This document shows, one piece after another, positions 10,454 through 25,455 of a DNA stretch of 34,955 nt. Under the pieces are notes generated by a model. The model saw only the letters and a list, made by a program, of their open reading frames with translations. It did no database searches and was not told the DNA's origin. Origin of the DNA: Saccoglossus kowalevskii (taxonomy: Eukaryota; Hemichordata; Enteropneusta; Harrimaniidae); the NCBI RefSeq assembly GCF_000003605.2, contig NW_003157691.1:1-34955 (forward strand), written 5' to 3'. Position 1 is the first letter of the stretch; each line of letters opens with the position of its first letter. A program made the translations under genes and the position numbers.

Positions 10454-11150
10454 TCATATAAACAAGATGGTGACTTTGGTTGTGTCACGCATAATATATA
10501 TCAGATATATGGGTCTCATGTAAACAAGATGGTGACTTTGGTTGTGCCACGCATAATATATATCAGATATATGGGTCTCATATAAACAAGATGGTGGCTT
10601 TGGTTGTGCCACGCATAATATATATATCAGATATATGGGTCTCATATAAACAAGATGGTGGCTTTGGTTGTGTCACGCATAATATATATCAGATATATGG
10701 GTCTCGTATAAACAAGATGGTGGCTTTGGTTGTGTCACGCATAATATGTATCAGATATATGGGTCTCATATAAACAAGATGGTGGCTTTGGTTGTGCCAC
10801 GCATAATATATGTATCAGATATATGGGTCTCATATAAACAAGATGGCGGCTTTGGTTGTGTCACGCATAATATATATCAGATATATGGGTCTCATATAAA
10901 CAAGATGGTGACTTTGGTTGTGTCACGCATAATATATATCAGATATATGGGTCTCATATAAACAAGATGGTGGCTTTGGTTGTGCCACGCATAATATATG
11001 TATCAGATATATGGGTCTCATATAAACAAGATGGCGGCTTTGGTTGTGTCACGCATAATATATATCAGATATATGGGTCTCATATAAACAAGATGGTGAC
11101 TTTGGTTGTGCCACGCATAATATATATCAGATATATGGGTCTCATATAAA
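10454..11150 (+). repeat. block copied at 18836-19532 and 23556-23960
   Basis: Matches 18836-19532 at offset 8,382, including CTCGTATAAAC near 10704 and 19086. From about 10746 it also matches 23556-23960 at offset 12,810. The paired monomers with TGTATCAG followed by GGCGGC-TGTCAC appear twice within the block, a short local duplication. Confidence 0.75.
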
Positions 11151-12796
11151 CAAGATGGTGGCTTTGGTTGTGTCACGCATAATATGTATCAGATATATGG
11201 GTCTCATATAAACAAGATGGCGACTTTGGTTGTGTCACGCATAATATATATCAGATATATGGGTCTCATGTAAACAAGATGGTGACTTTGGTTGTGCCAC
11301 GCATAATATATATCAGATATATGGGTCTCATATAAACAAGATGGTGGCTTTGGTTGTGTCACGCATAATATATATCAGATATATGGGTCTCATGTAAACA
11401 AGATGGTGACTTTGGTTGTGTCACGCATAATATATATATCAGATATATGGGTCTCATATAAACAAGATGGTGGCTTTGGTTGTGCCACGCATAATATATA
11501 TCAGATATATGGGTCTCATATAAACAAGATGGTGGCTTTGGTTGTGTCACGCATAATATGTATCAGATATATGGGTCTCATATAAACAAGATGGTGACTT
11601 TGGTTGTGTCACTCATAATATGTATCAGATATATGGGTCTCATATAAACAAGATGGTGGCTTTGGTTGTGTCACGCATAATATATATATCAGATATATGG
11701 GTCTCATATAAACAAGATGGCGACTTTGGTTGTGCCACGCATAATATATATCAGATATATGGGTCTCATATAAACATGATGGCGGCTTTGGTTGTGTCAC
11801 GCATAATATATATCAGATATATGGGTCTCATATAAACAAGATGGCGACTTTGGTTGTGTCACGCATAATATATATATCAGATATATGGGTCTCATATAAA
11901 CAAGATGGTGGCTTTGGTTGTGCCACGCATAATCTATGTATCAGATATATGGGTCTCATATGAACAAGATGGCGACTTTGGTTGTGTCACGCATAATATA
12001 TATCAGATATATGGGTCTCATATAAACAAGATGGTGATTTGGTTGTGTCACGCATAATATATATCAGATATATGGGTCTCATATAAACAAGATGGTGGCT
12101 TTGGTTGTGCCACGCATAATATATGTATCAGATATATGGGTCTCATATAAACAAGATTGCGACTTTGGTTGTGCCACGCATAATATATATCAGATATATG
12201 GGTCTCATATAAACAAGATGGTGACTTTGGTTGTGTCACGCATAATATATATATATCAGATATATGGGTCTCATATAAACAAGATTGCGACTTTGGTTGT
12301 GTCACGCATAATATGTATCAGATATATGGGTCTCATATAAACAAGATTGCGACTTTGGTTGTGCCACGCATAATATATATCAGATATATGGGTCTCATAT
12401 GAACAAGATGGTGGCTTTGGTTGTGTCACGCATAATATATATCAGATATATGGGTTTCATATAAACAAGATGGTGGCTTTGGTTGTGTCACGCATAATAT
12501 ATTCAGATATATGGGTCTCATGTAAACAAGATGGTGGCTTTGGTTGTGCCACGCATAATATATATCAGATATATGGGTCTCATATAAACAAGATGGTGGC
12601 TTTGGTTGTGTCACGCATAATATGTATCAGATATATGGGTCTCATATAAACAAGATGGCGGCTTTGGTTGTGTCACGCATAATATATATCAGATATATGG
12701 GTCTCATATAAACAAGATGGTGGCTTTGGTTGTGTCACGCATAATATATATCAGATATATGGGTCTCATATAAACAAGATGGCGACTTTGGTTGTG

Positions 12797-14044
12797 TCAC
12801 GCATAATATATATCAGATATATGGGTCTCATATAAACAAGATGGTGGCTTTGGTTGTGCCACGCATAATATATGTATCAGATATATGGGTCTCATATAAA
12901 CAAGATTGCGACTTTGGTTGTGCCACGCATAATATATATCAGATATATGGGTCTCATATAAACAAGATGGTGACTTTGGTTGTGTCACGCATAATATATA
13001 TCAGATATATGGGTCTCATATAAACAAGATGGTGACTTTGGTTGTGCCACGCATAATATATATATCAGATATATGGGTCTCATATAAACAAGATGGCGGC
13101 TTTGGTTGTGTCACGCATAATATATATCAGATATATGGGTCTCATATAAACAAGATGGCGACTTTGGTTGTGTCACGAATAATATATATCAGATATATGG
13201 GTCTCATATAAACAAGATGGCGGCTTTGGTTGTGTCACGCATAATATATATCAGATATATGGGTCTCATATAAACAAGATGGCGACTTTGGTTGTGTCAC
13301 GCATAATATATATCAGATATATGGGTCTCATATAAACAAGATGGTGGCTTTGGTTGTGTCACGCATAATATATATCAGATATATGGGTCTCATATAAACA
13401 AGATGGCGACTTTGGTTGTGTCACGCATAATATATATCAGATATATGGGTCTCATATAAACAAGATGGTGGCTTTGGTTGTGCCACGCATAATATATGTA
13501 TCAGATATATGGGTCTCATATAAACAAGATTGCGACTTTGGTTGTGCCACGCATAATATATATCAGATATATGGGTCTCATATAAACAAGATGGTGACTT
13601 TGGTTGTGTCACGCATAATATATATCAGATATATGGGTCTCATATAAACAAGATGGTGACTTTGGTTGTGCCACGCATAATATATATATCAGATATATGG
13701 GTCTCATATAAACAAGATGGCGGCTTTGGTTGTGTCACGCATAATATATATCAGATATATGGGTCTCATATAAACAAGATGGCGACTTTGGTTGTGTCAC
13801 GAATAATATATATCAGATATATGGGTCTCATATAAACAAGATGGCGGCTTTGGTTGTGTCACGCATAATATATATCAGATATATGGGTCTCATATAAACA
13901 AGATGGCGACTTTGGTTGTGCCACGCATAATATATATCAGATATATGGGTCTCATATAAACAAGATGGTGGCTTTGGTTGTGTCACGCATAATATATATA
14001 TCAGATATATGGGTCTCATATAAACAAGATGGCGACTTTGGTTG
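12797..14044 (+). repeat. 624-bp tandem higher-order unit, copy pair 1
   Basis: Two adjacent copies of a ten-monomer unit, 12797-13420 and 13421-14044. Each has the order TGTATCAG, GATTGCGAC, two GTGAC monomers, GGCGGC, then CACGAATAAT (at 13174 and 13798). The whole pair recurs at 21981-23228 (offset 9,184), so the unit was doubled before that larger copy was made, or both were made in one event. Confidence 0.8.
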
Positions 14045-16650
14045 TGTCACGCATAATATATATCAGATATATGGGTCTCATATAAACAAGATGGTGGCTT
14101 TGGTTGTGCCACGCATAATATATGTATCAGATATATGGGTCTCATATAAACAAGATTGCGACTTTGGTTGTGTCACGCATAATATGTATCAGATATATGG
14201 GTCTCATATAAACAAGATGGTGACTTTGGTTGTGCCACGCATAATATATATATCAGATATATGGGTCTCATATAAACAAGATTGCGACTTTGGTTGTGCC
14301 ACGCATAATATATATCAGATATATGGGTCTCATATAAACAAGATGGTGACTTTGGTTGTGCCACGCATAATATATATATCAGATATATGGGTCTCATATA
14401 AACAAGATTGCGACTTTGGTTGTGCCACGCATAATATATATCAGATATATGGGTCTCATATAAACAAGATGGCGGCTTTGGTTGTGTCACGCATAATATA
14501 TATCAGATATATGGGTCTCATATAAACAAGATGGTGGCTTTGGTTGTGTCACGCATAATATGTATCAGATATATGGGTCTCATATAAACAAGATGGCGGC
14601 TTTGGTTGTGTCATGCATAATATATATCAGATATATGGGTCTCATATAAACAAGATGGTGGCTTTGGTTGTGTCACGCATAATATATATCAGATATATGG
14701 GTCTCATATAAACAAGATGGTGGCTTTGGTTGTGTCACGCATAATATATATATCAGATATATGGGTCTCATATAAACAAGATGGTGGCTTTGGTTGTGTC
14801 ACGCATAATATGTATCAGATATATGGGTCTCATATAAACAAGATGGCGGCTTTGGTTGTGTCACGCATAATATATATCAGATATATGGGTCTCATATAAA
14901 CAAGATGGTGGCTTTGGTTGTGTCACGCATAATATATATCAGATATATGGGTCTCATATAAACAAGATGGCGACTTTGGTTGTGTCACGCATAATATATA
15001 TCAGATATATGGGTCTCATATAAACAAGATGGTGGCTTTGGTTGTGCCACGCATAATATATGTATCAGATATATGGGTCTCATATAAACAAGATTGCGAC
15101 TTTGGTTGTGCCACGCATAATATATATCAGATATATGGGTCTCATATAAACAAGATGGTGACTTTGGTTGTGTCACGCATAATATATATCAGATATATGG
15201 GTCTCATATAAACAAGATGGTGACTTTGGTTGTGCCACGCATAATATATATATCAGATATATGGGTCTCATATAAACAAGATGGCGGCTTTGGTTGTGTC
15301 ACGCATAATATATATCAGATATATGGGTCTCATATAAACAAGATGGCGACTTTGGTTGTGTCACGAATAATATATATCAGATATATGGGTCTCATATAAA
15401 CAAGATGGCGGCTTTGGTTGTGTCACGCATAATATATATCAGATATATGGGTCTCATATAAACAAGATGGCGACTTTGGTTGTGCCACGCATAATATATA
15501 TCAGATATATGGGTCTCATATAAACAAGATGGTGGCTTTGGTTGTGTCACGCATAATATATATATCAGATATATGGGTCTCATATAAACAAGATGGCGAC
15601 TTTGGTTGTGCCACGCATAATATATATCAGATATATGGGTCTCATATAAACAAGATGGCGGCTTTGGTTGTGTCACGCATAATATATATCAGATATATGG
15701 GTCTCATATAAACAAGATGGCGACTTTGGTTGTGTCACGCATAATATATATATCAGATATATGGGTCTCATATAAACAAGATGGTGGCTTTGGTTGTGCC
15801 ACGCATAATATATATCAGATATATGGGTCTCATATAAACAAGATGGTGGCTTTGGTTGTGCCACGCATAATATATATCAGATATATGGGTCTCATATAAA
15901 CAAGATGGTGGCTTTGGTTGTGCCACGCATAATATATGTATCAGATATATGGGTCTCATATAAACAAGATTGCGACTTTGGTTGTGCCACGCATAATATA
16001 TATCAGATATATGGGTCTCATATAAACAAGATGGTGGCTTTGGTTGTGCCACGCATAATATATATCAGATATATGGGTCTCATATAAACAAGATGGTGGC
16101 TTTGGTTGTGCCACGCATAATATATATCAGATATATGGGTCTTGTATAAACAAGATTGCGACTTTGGTTGTGCCACGCATAATATATATCAGATATATGG
16201 GTTTCATATAAACAAGATGGTGACTTTGGTTGTGTCACGCATAATATATATCAGATATATGGGTCTCATATAAACAAGATGGTGGCTTTGGTTGTGCCAC
16301 GCATAATATATATCAGATATATGGGTCTTGTATAAACAAGATGGCGACTTTGGTTGTGCCACGCATAATATGTATCAGATATATGGGTCTCATATAAACA
16401 AGATGGCGGCTTTGGTTGTGTCACGCATAATATATATCAGATATATGGGTCTCATATAAACAAGATGGTGACTTTGGTTGTGCCACGCATAATATATATC
16501 AGATATATGGGTCTCATATAAACAAGATGGTGGCTTTGGTTGTGTCACGCATAATATGTATCAGATATATGGGTCTCATATAAACAAGATGGTGGCTTTG
16601 GTTGTGCCACGCATAATATATGTATCAGATATATGGGTCTCATATAAACA

Positions 16651-17866
16651 TGATGGCGGCTTTGGTTGTGTCACGCATAATATATATCAGATATATGGGT
16701 CTCATATAAACAAGATGGTGACTTTGGTTGTGTCACGCATAATATATATCAGATATATGGGTCTCATATAAACAAGATGGTGGCTTTGGTTGTGCCACGC
16801 ATAATATATGTATCAGATATATGGGTCTCATATAAACAAGATGGCGGCTTTGGTTGTGTCACGCATAATATATATCAGATATATGGGTCTCATATAAACA
16901 AGATGGTGACTTTGGTTGTGCCACGCATAATATATATCAGATATATGGGTCTCATATAAACAAGATGGTGGCTTTGGTTGTGCCACGCATAATATATATC
17001 AGATATATGGGTCTCATATAAACAAGATGGTGGCTTTGGTTGTGCCACGCATAATATACATATATCAGATATATGGGTCTCATATAAACAAGATGGTGGC
17101 TTTGGTTGTGCCACGCATAATATATATATATCAGATATATGGGTCTCATATAAACAAGATGGTGGCTTTGGTTGTGCCACGCATAATATATATATATATC
17201 AGATATATGGGTCTCATATAAACAAGATGGTGGCTTTGGTTGTGCCACGCATAATATATATATATCAGATATATGGGTCTCATATAAACAAGATGGTGGC
17301 TTTGGTTGTGCCACGCATAATATATATCAGATATATGTGTCTCGTATAAACAAGATGGCGACTTTGGTTGTGCCACGCATAATATATATCAGATATATGG
17401 GTCTCATATAAACAAGATGGTGACTTTGGTTGTGCCACGCATAATATATATCAGATATATGGGTCTCATATAAACAAGATGGTGACTTTGGTTGTGTCAC
17501 GCATAATATATTTCAGATATATGGGTCTCATATAAACAAGATCGTGGCTTTGGTTGTGCCACGCATAATATATATCAGATATATGGGTCTCATGTAAACA
17601 AGATGGTGGCTTTGGTTGTGTCACGCATAATATATATCAGATATATGGGTCTCATATAAACAAGATGGTGACTTTGGTTGTGCCACGCATAATATATATC
17701 AGATATATGGGTCTCATATAAACAAGATGGCGACTTTGGTTGTGCCACGCATAATATATATCAGATATATGGGTCTCATATAAACAAGATGGCGACTTGG
17801 GTTGTGCCACGCATAATATATATCAGATATATGGGTCTCATATAAACAAGATGGTGGCTTTGGTTG
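16651..17866 (+). repeat. second copy of the AT-expanded block
   Basis: Matches about 4690-5905 at offset 11,961, including the four AT-expanded monomers, CTCGTATAAAC, TATTTCAG near 17508, GATCGTGGC near 17541 and GGCGACTTGGG near 17792. Private changes are ACATGATGG near 16649 and ATATGTGTCTCG near 17334. It contains an empty site of the transposon at 17386-17392. Confidence 0.85.
17386..17392 (+). other. empty insertion site matching the MITE (copy 2)
   Basis: Single ATATCAG in an intact monomer, with the same upstream CTCGTATAAAC/GGCGAC monomer and the same downstream monomer order as the site occupied at 8238. It lies 11,961 bp from the empty site at 5425. Confidence 0.8.
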
Positions 17867-20800
17867 TGTCACGCATAATATATATCAGATATATGGGTCT
17901 CATATAAACAAGATGGCGACTTTGGTTGTGCCACGCATAATATATATCAGATATATGGGTCTCATATAAACAAGATGGTGGCTTTGGTTGTGCCACGCAT
18001 ACTATATATCAGATATATGGGTCTCATATAAACAAGATGGTGGCTTTGGTTGTGCCACGCATAATATATATCAGATATATGGGTCTCATATAAACAAGAT
18101 GGTGACTTTGGTTGTGCCACGCATAATATATATCAGATATATGGGTCTCATATAAACAAGATGGCGGCTTTGGTTGTGTCACGCATAATATATATCAGAT
18201 ATATGGGTCTCATATAAACAAGATGGTGGCTTTGGTTGTGCCACGCATAATATATGTATCAGATATATGGGTCTCATATAAACAAGATTGCGACTTTGGT
18301 TGTGCCACGCATAATATATATCAGATATATGGGTCTCATATAAACAAGATGGTGACTTTGGTTGTGTCACGCATAATATATATCAGATATATGGGTCTCA
18401 TATAAACAAGATGGTGACTTTGGTTGTGCCACGCATAATATATATATCAGATATATGGGTCTCATATAAACAAGATGGCGGCTTTGGTTGTGTCACGCAT
18501 AATATATATCAGATATATGGGTCTCATATAAACAAGATGGCGACTTTGGTTGTGTCACGAATAATATATATCAGATATATGGGTCTCATATAAACAAGAT
18601 GGCGGCTTTGGTTGTGTCACGCATAATATATATCAGATATATGGGTCTCATATAAACAAGATGGCGACTTTGGTTGTGTCACGCATAATATATATATCAG
18701 ATATATGGGTCTCATATAAACAAGATGGCGGCTTTGGTTGTGTCACGCATAATATATATCAGATATATGGATCTCATATAAACAAGATGGTGGCTTTGGT
18801 TGTGCCACGCATAATATATATCAGATATATGGGTCTCATATAAACAAGATGGTGACTTTGGTTGTGTCACGCATAATATATATCAGATATATGGGTCTCA
18901 TGTAAACAAGATGGTGACTTTGGTTGTGCCACGCATAATATATATCAGATATATGGGTCTCATATAAACAAGATGGTGGCTTTGGTTGTGCCATGCATAA
19001 TATATATATCAGATATATGGGTCTCATATAAACAAGATGGTGGCTTTGGTTGTGTCACGCATAATATATATCAGATATATGGGTCTCGTATAAACAAGAT
19101 GGTGGCTTTGGTTGTGTCACGCATAATATGTATCAGATATATGGGTCTCATATAAACAAGATGGTGGCTTTGGTTGTGCCACGCATAATATATGTATCAG
19201 ATATATGGGTCTCATATAAACAAGATGGCGGCTTTGGTTGTGTCACGCATAATATATATCTGATATATGGGTCTCATATAAACAAGATGGTGACTTTGGT
19301 TGTGTCACGCATAATATATATCAGATATATGGGTCTCATATAAACAAGATGGTGGCTTTGGTTGTGCCACGCATAATATATGTATCAGATATATGGGTCT
19401 CATATAAACAAGATGGCGGCTTTGGTTGTGTCACGCATAATATATATCAGATATATGGGTCTCATATAAACAAGATGGTGACTTTGGTTGTGCCACGCAT
19501 AATATATATCAGATATATGGGTCTCATATGAACAAGATGGTGACTTTGGTTGTGCCACGCATAATATATATCAGATATATGGGTCTCATATAAACAAGAT
19601 GGTGACTTTGGTTGTGCCACGCATAATATATATCAGATATATGGGTCTCATATAAACAAGATGGTGGCTTTGGTTGTGCCACGCATAATATATATCAGAT
19701 ATATGGGTCTCATATAAACAAGATGGTGGCTTTGGTTGTGTCACGCATAATATGTATCAGATATATGGGTCTCATATAAACAAGATGGTGGCTTTGGTTG
19801 TGCCACGCATAATATATATCAGATATATGGGTCTCATATAAACAAGATGGTGACTTTGGTTGTGTCACGCATAATATATATCAGATATATGGGTCTCATA
19901 TAAACAAGATGGCGACTTTGGTTGTGTCACGCATAATATATATCAGATATATGGGTCTCATATAAACAAGATGGTGGCTTTGGTTGTGTCACGCATAATA
20001 TATATCAGATATATGGGTCTCATATAAACAAGATGGTGGCTTTGGTTGTGTCACGCATAATATATATCAGATATATGGGTCTCATATAAACAAGATGGTG
20101 ACTTTGGTTGTGTCATGCATAATATATATCAGATATATGGGTCTCATATAAACAAGATGGTGGCTTTGGTTGTGTCACGCATAATATGTATCAGATATAT
20201 GGGTCTCATATAAACAAGATGGCGACTTTGGTTGTGTCACGCATAATATATATCAGATATATGGGTCTCATATAAACAAGATGGCGACTTTGGTTGTGCC
20301 ACGCATAATATATGTATCAGATATATGGGTCTCATATAAACAAGATGGTGGCTTTGGTTGTGTCACGCATAATATATATCAGATATATGGGTCTCATATA
20401 AACAAGATGGTGGCTTTGGTTGTGCCACGCATAATATATATCAGATATATGGGTCTCATATAAACAAGATGGTGACTTTGGTTGTGCCACGCATAATATA
20501 TATCAGATATATGGGTCTCATATAAACAAGATGGTGGCTTTGGTTGTGTCACGCATAATATGTATCAGATATATGGGTCTCATATAAACAAGATGGTGGC
20601 TTTGGTTGTGCCACGCATAATATATATCAGATATATGGGTCTCATATAAACAAGATGGTGACTTTGGTTGTGCCACGCATAATATATATCAGATATATGG
20701 GTCTCATATAAACAAGATGGTGGCTTTGGTTGTGTCACGCATAATATATATCAGATATATGGGTCTCATATAAACAAGATGGTGACTTTGGTTGTGCCAC

Positions 20801-20910
20801 GCATAATATATATCACATATATGGGTCTCATATAAACAAGATGGTGGCTTTGGTTGTGCCACGCATAATATATATCACATATATGGGTCTCATATATACA
20901 AAATGGGGGC
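20801..20910 (+). other. diverged satellite monomers
   Basis: Two successive monomers have TATCACATATATGGG in place of TATCAGATATATGGG (near 20811 and 20873). The second continues CATATATACAAAATGGGGGC, with several changes in one monomer. This is more than the background difference between neighbours and no second copy of the changed monomer is seen in the window. Confidence 0.8.
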
Positions 20911-21860
20911 TTTGGTTGTGCCACGCATAATATATGTATCAGATATATGGGTCTCATATAAACAAGATGGTGACTTTGGTTGTGTCACGCATAATATATA
21001 TCAGATATATGGGTCTCATGTAAACAAGATGGTGACTTTGGTTGTGCCACGCATAATATATATCAGATATATGGGTCTCATATAAACAAGATGGTGGCTT
21101 TGGTTGTGTCACGCATAATATATATCAGATATATGGGTCTCATGTAAACAAGATGGTGACTTTGGTTGTGCCACGCATAATATATATCAGATATATGGGT
21201 CTCATATAAACAAGATGGTGGCTTTGGTTGTGTCACGCATAATATATATCAGATATATGGGTCTCATGTAAACAAGATGGTGACTTTGGTTGTGTCACGC
21301 ATAATATATATATCAGATATATGGGTCTCATATAAACAAGATGGTGGCTTTGGTTGTGCCACGCATAATATATATCAGATATATGGGTCTCATATAAACA
21401 AGATGGTGGCTTTGGTTGTGTCACGCATAATATGTATCAGATATATGGGTCTCATATAAACAAGATGGTGACTTTGGTTGTGCCACGCATAATATATATC
21501 AGATATATGGGTCTCATATGAACAAGATGGTGACTTTGGTTGTGCCACGCATAATATATATCAGATATATGGGTCTCATATAAACAAGATGGTGACTTTG
21601 GTTGTGCCACGCATAATATATATCAGATATATGGGTCTCATATAAACAAGATGGTGGCTTTGGTTGTGCCACGCATAATATATATCAGATATATGGGTCT
21701 CATATAAACAAGATGGTGGCTTTGGTTGTGTCACGCATAATATGTATCAGATATATGGGTCTCATATAAACAAGATGGTGACTTTGGTTGTGCCACGCAT
21801 AATATATATCAGATATATGGGTCTCATATGAACAAGATGGTGACTTTGGTTGTGCCACGC

Positions 21861-21908
21861 ATAATATATGTATCATATATATGTGTCTCATGTACACAAT
21901 ATGGAGAC
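21861..21908 (+). other. strongly diverged satellite monomer
   Basis: One monomer reads TATCATATATATGTGTCTCA followed by TGTACACAATATGGAGAC, with at least six differences from consensus. It sits directly after a CATATGAAC monomer, at the point where a 310-bp repeat unit is interrupted, so it may mark an old junction between copied blocks. Confidence 0.8.
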
Positions 21909-21980
21909 TTTGGTTGTGCCACGCATAATATATATCAGATATATGGGTCTCATATAAACAAGATGGCGACTTTGGTTGTG

Positions 21981-23228
21981 TCACGCATAATATATATCAG
22001 ATATATGGGTCTCATATAAACAAGATGGTGGCTTTGGTTGTGCCACGCATAATATATGTATCAGATATATGGGTCTCATATAAACAAGATTGCGACTTTG
22101 GTTGTGCCACGCATAATATATATCAGATATATGGGTCTCATATAAACAAGATGGTGACTTTGGTTGTGTCACGCATAATATATATCAGATATATGGGTCT
22201 CATATAAACAAGATGGTGACTTTGGTTGTGCCACGCATAATATATATATCAGATATATGGGTCTCATATAAACAAGATGGCGGCTTTGGTTGTGTCACGC
22301 ATAATATATATCAGATATATGGGTCTCATATAAACAAGATGGCGACTTTGGTTGTGTCACGAATAATATATATCAGATATATGGGTCTCATATAAACAAG
22401 ATGGCGGCTTTGGTTGTGTCACGCATAATATATATCAGATATATGGGTCTCATATAAACAAGATGGCGACTTTGGTTGTGTCACGCATAATATATATCAG
22501 ATATATGGGTCTCATATAAACAAGATGGTGGCTTTGGTTGTGCCACGCATAATATATATCAGATATATGGGTCTCATATAAACAAGATGGCGACTTTGGT
22601 TGTGTCACGCATAATATATATCAGATATATGGGTCTCATATAAACAAGATGGTGGCTTTGGTTGTGCCACGCATAATATATGTATCAGATATATGGGTCT
22701 CATATAAACAAGATTGCGACTTTGGTTGTGCCACGCATAATATATATCAGATATATGGGTCTCATATAAACAAGATGGTGACTTTGGTTGTGTCACGCAT
22801 AATATATATCAGATATATGGGTCTCATATAAACAAGATGGTGACTTTGGTTGTGCCACGCATAATATATATATCAGATATATGGGTCTCATATAAACAAG
22901 ATGGCGGCTTTGGTTGTGTCACGCATAATATATATCAGATATATGGGTCTCATATAAACAAGATGGCGACTTTGGTTGTGTCACGAATAATATATATCAG
23001 ATATATGGGTCTCATATAAACAAGATGGCGGCTTTGGTTGTGTCACGCATAATATATATCAGATATATGGGTCTCATATAAACAAGATGGCGACTTTGGT
23101 TGTGTCACGCATAATATATATATCAGATATATGGGTCTCATATAAACAAGATGGCGGCTTTGCTTGTGTCACGCATAATATATATCAGATATATGGATCT
23201 CATATAAACAAGATGGTGGCTTTGGTTG
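21981..23228 (+). repeat. 624-bp tandem higher-order unit, copy pair 2
   Basis: Copies 21981-22604 and 22605-23228 repeat the unit described at 12797-14044, with CACGAATAAT at 22358 and 22982. One visible difference between pairs is a TGTCAC/TGCCAC switch near 22552. Private changes nearby are GGCTTTGCTTG near 23158 and ATATGGATCTC near 23192, the latter shared with 18769. Confidence 0.8.
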
Positions 23229-25455
23229 TGCCACGCATAATATATATCAGATATATGGGTCTCATATAAACAAGATGGTGACTTTGGTTGTGTCACGCAT
23301 AATATATATCAGATATATGGGTCTCATGTAAACAAGATGGTGACTTTGGTTGTGCCACGCATAATATATATCAGATATATGGGTCTCATATAAACAAGAT
23401 GGTGGCTTTGGTTGTGCCACGCATAATATATATATATCAGATATATGGGTCTCATATAAACAAGATGGTGGCTTTGGTTGTGTCACGCATAATATATATC
23501 AGATATATGGGTCTCGTATAAACAAGATGGTGGCTTTGGTTGTGTCACGCATAATATGTATCAGATATATGGGTCTCATATAAACAAGATGGTGGCTTTG
23601 GTTGTGCCACGCATAATATATGTATCAGATATATGGGTCTCATATAAACAAGATGGCGGCTTTGGTTGTGTCACGCATAATATATATCAGATATATGGGT
23701 CTCATATAAACAAGATGGTGACTTTGGTTGTGTCACGCATAATATATATCAGATATATGGGTCTCATATAAACAAGATGGTGGCTTTGGTTGTGCCACGC
23801 ATAATATATGTATCAGATATATGGGTCTCATATAAACAAGATGGCGGCTTTGGTTGTGTCACGCATAATATATATCAGATATATGGGTCTCATATAAACA
23901 AGATGGTGACTTTGGTTGTGCCACGCATAATATATATCAGATATATGGGTCTCATATAAACAAGATGGTGACTTTGGTTGTGCCACGCATAATATATGTA
24001 TCAGATATATGGGTCTCATATAAACAAGATGGTGGCTTTGGTTGTGTCACGCATAATATGTATCAGATATATGGGTCTCATATAAACAAGATGGCGGCTT
24101 TGGTTGTGTCACGCATAATATATATCAGATATATGGGTCTCATATAAACAAGATGGTGACTTTGGTTGTGTCACGCATAATATGTATCAGATATATGGGT
24201 CTCATATAAACAAGATGGCGGCTTTGGTTGTGTCACGCATAATATATATATCAGATATATGGGTCTCATATAAACAAGATGGTGACTTTGGTTGTGTCAC
24301 GCATAATATATATCAGATATATGGGTCTCATGTAAACAAGATGGTGACTTTGGTTGTGTCACGCATAATATATATCAGATATATGGGTCTCATATAAACA
24401 AGATGGCGACTTTGGTTGTGTCACGCATAATATATATATCAGATATATGGGTCTCATATAAACAAGATGGTGGCTTTGGTTGTGCCACGCATAATATATG
24501 TATCAGATATATGGGTCTCATATGAACAAGATGGCGACTTTGGTTGTGTCACGCATAATATATATCAGATATATGGGTCTCATATAAACAAGATGGTGAC
24601 TTTGGTTGTGTCTCGCATAATATATATCAGATATATGGGTCTCATATAAACAAGATGGTGGCTTTGGTTGTGCCACGCATAATATATATCAGATATATGG
24701 GTCTTGTATAAACAAGATGGCGGCTTTGGTTGTGCCACGCATAATATATATCAGATATATGGGTCTTGTATAAACAAGATGGCGGCTTTGGTTGTGCCAC
24801 GCATAATATATATCAGATATATGGGTCTCATATAAACAAGATGGCGACTTTGGTTGTGTCACGCATAATATATATCAGATATATGGGTCTCATATAAACA
24901 AGATGGTGGCTTTGGTTGTGCCACGCATAATATATATCAGATATATGGGTCTCATATAAACAAGATGGTGGCTTTGGTTGTGCCACGCATAATATATATA
25001 TATCAGATATATGGGTCTCATATAAACAAGATGGTGGCTTTGGTTGTGTCACGCATAATATATATCAGATATATGGGTCTCATATAAACAAGATGGCGAC
25101 TTTGGTTGTGCCACGCATAATATATATCAGATATATGGGTCTCATATAAACAAGATGGTGGCTTTGGTTGTGCCACGCATAATATATATCAGATATATGG
25201 GTCTCATGTAAAACAAGATGGTGACTTTGGTTGTGTCACGCATAATATATATATCAGATATATGGGTCTCATATAAACAAGATGGTGGCTTTGGTTGTGC
25301 CACGCATAATATATATCAGATATATGGGTCTCATATAAACAAGATGGTGGCTTTGGTTGTGTCACGCATAATATGTATCAGATATATGGGTCTCATATAA
25401 ACAAGATGGTGACTTTGGTTGTGCCACGCATAATATATATCAGATATATGGGTCT

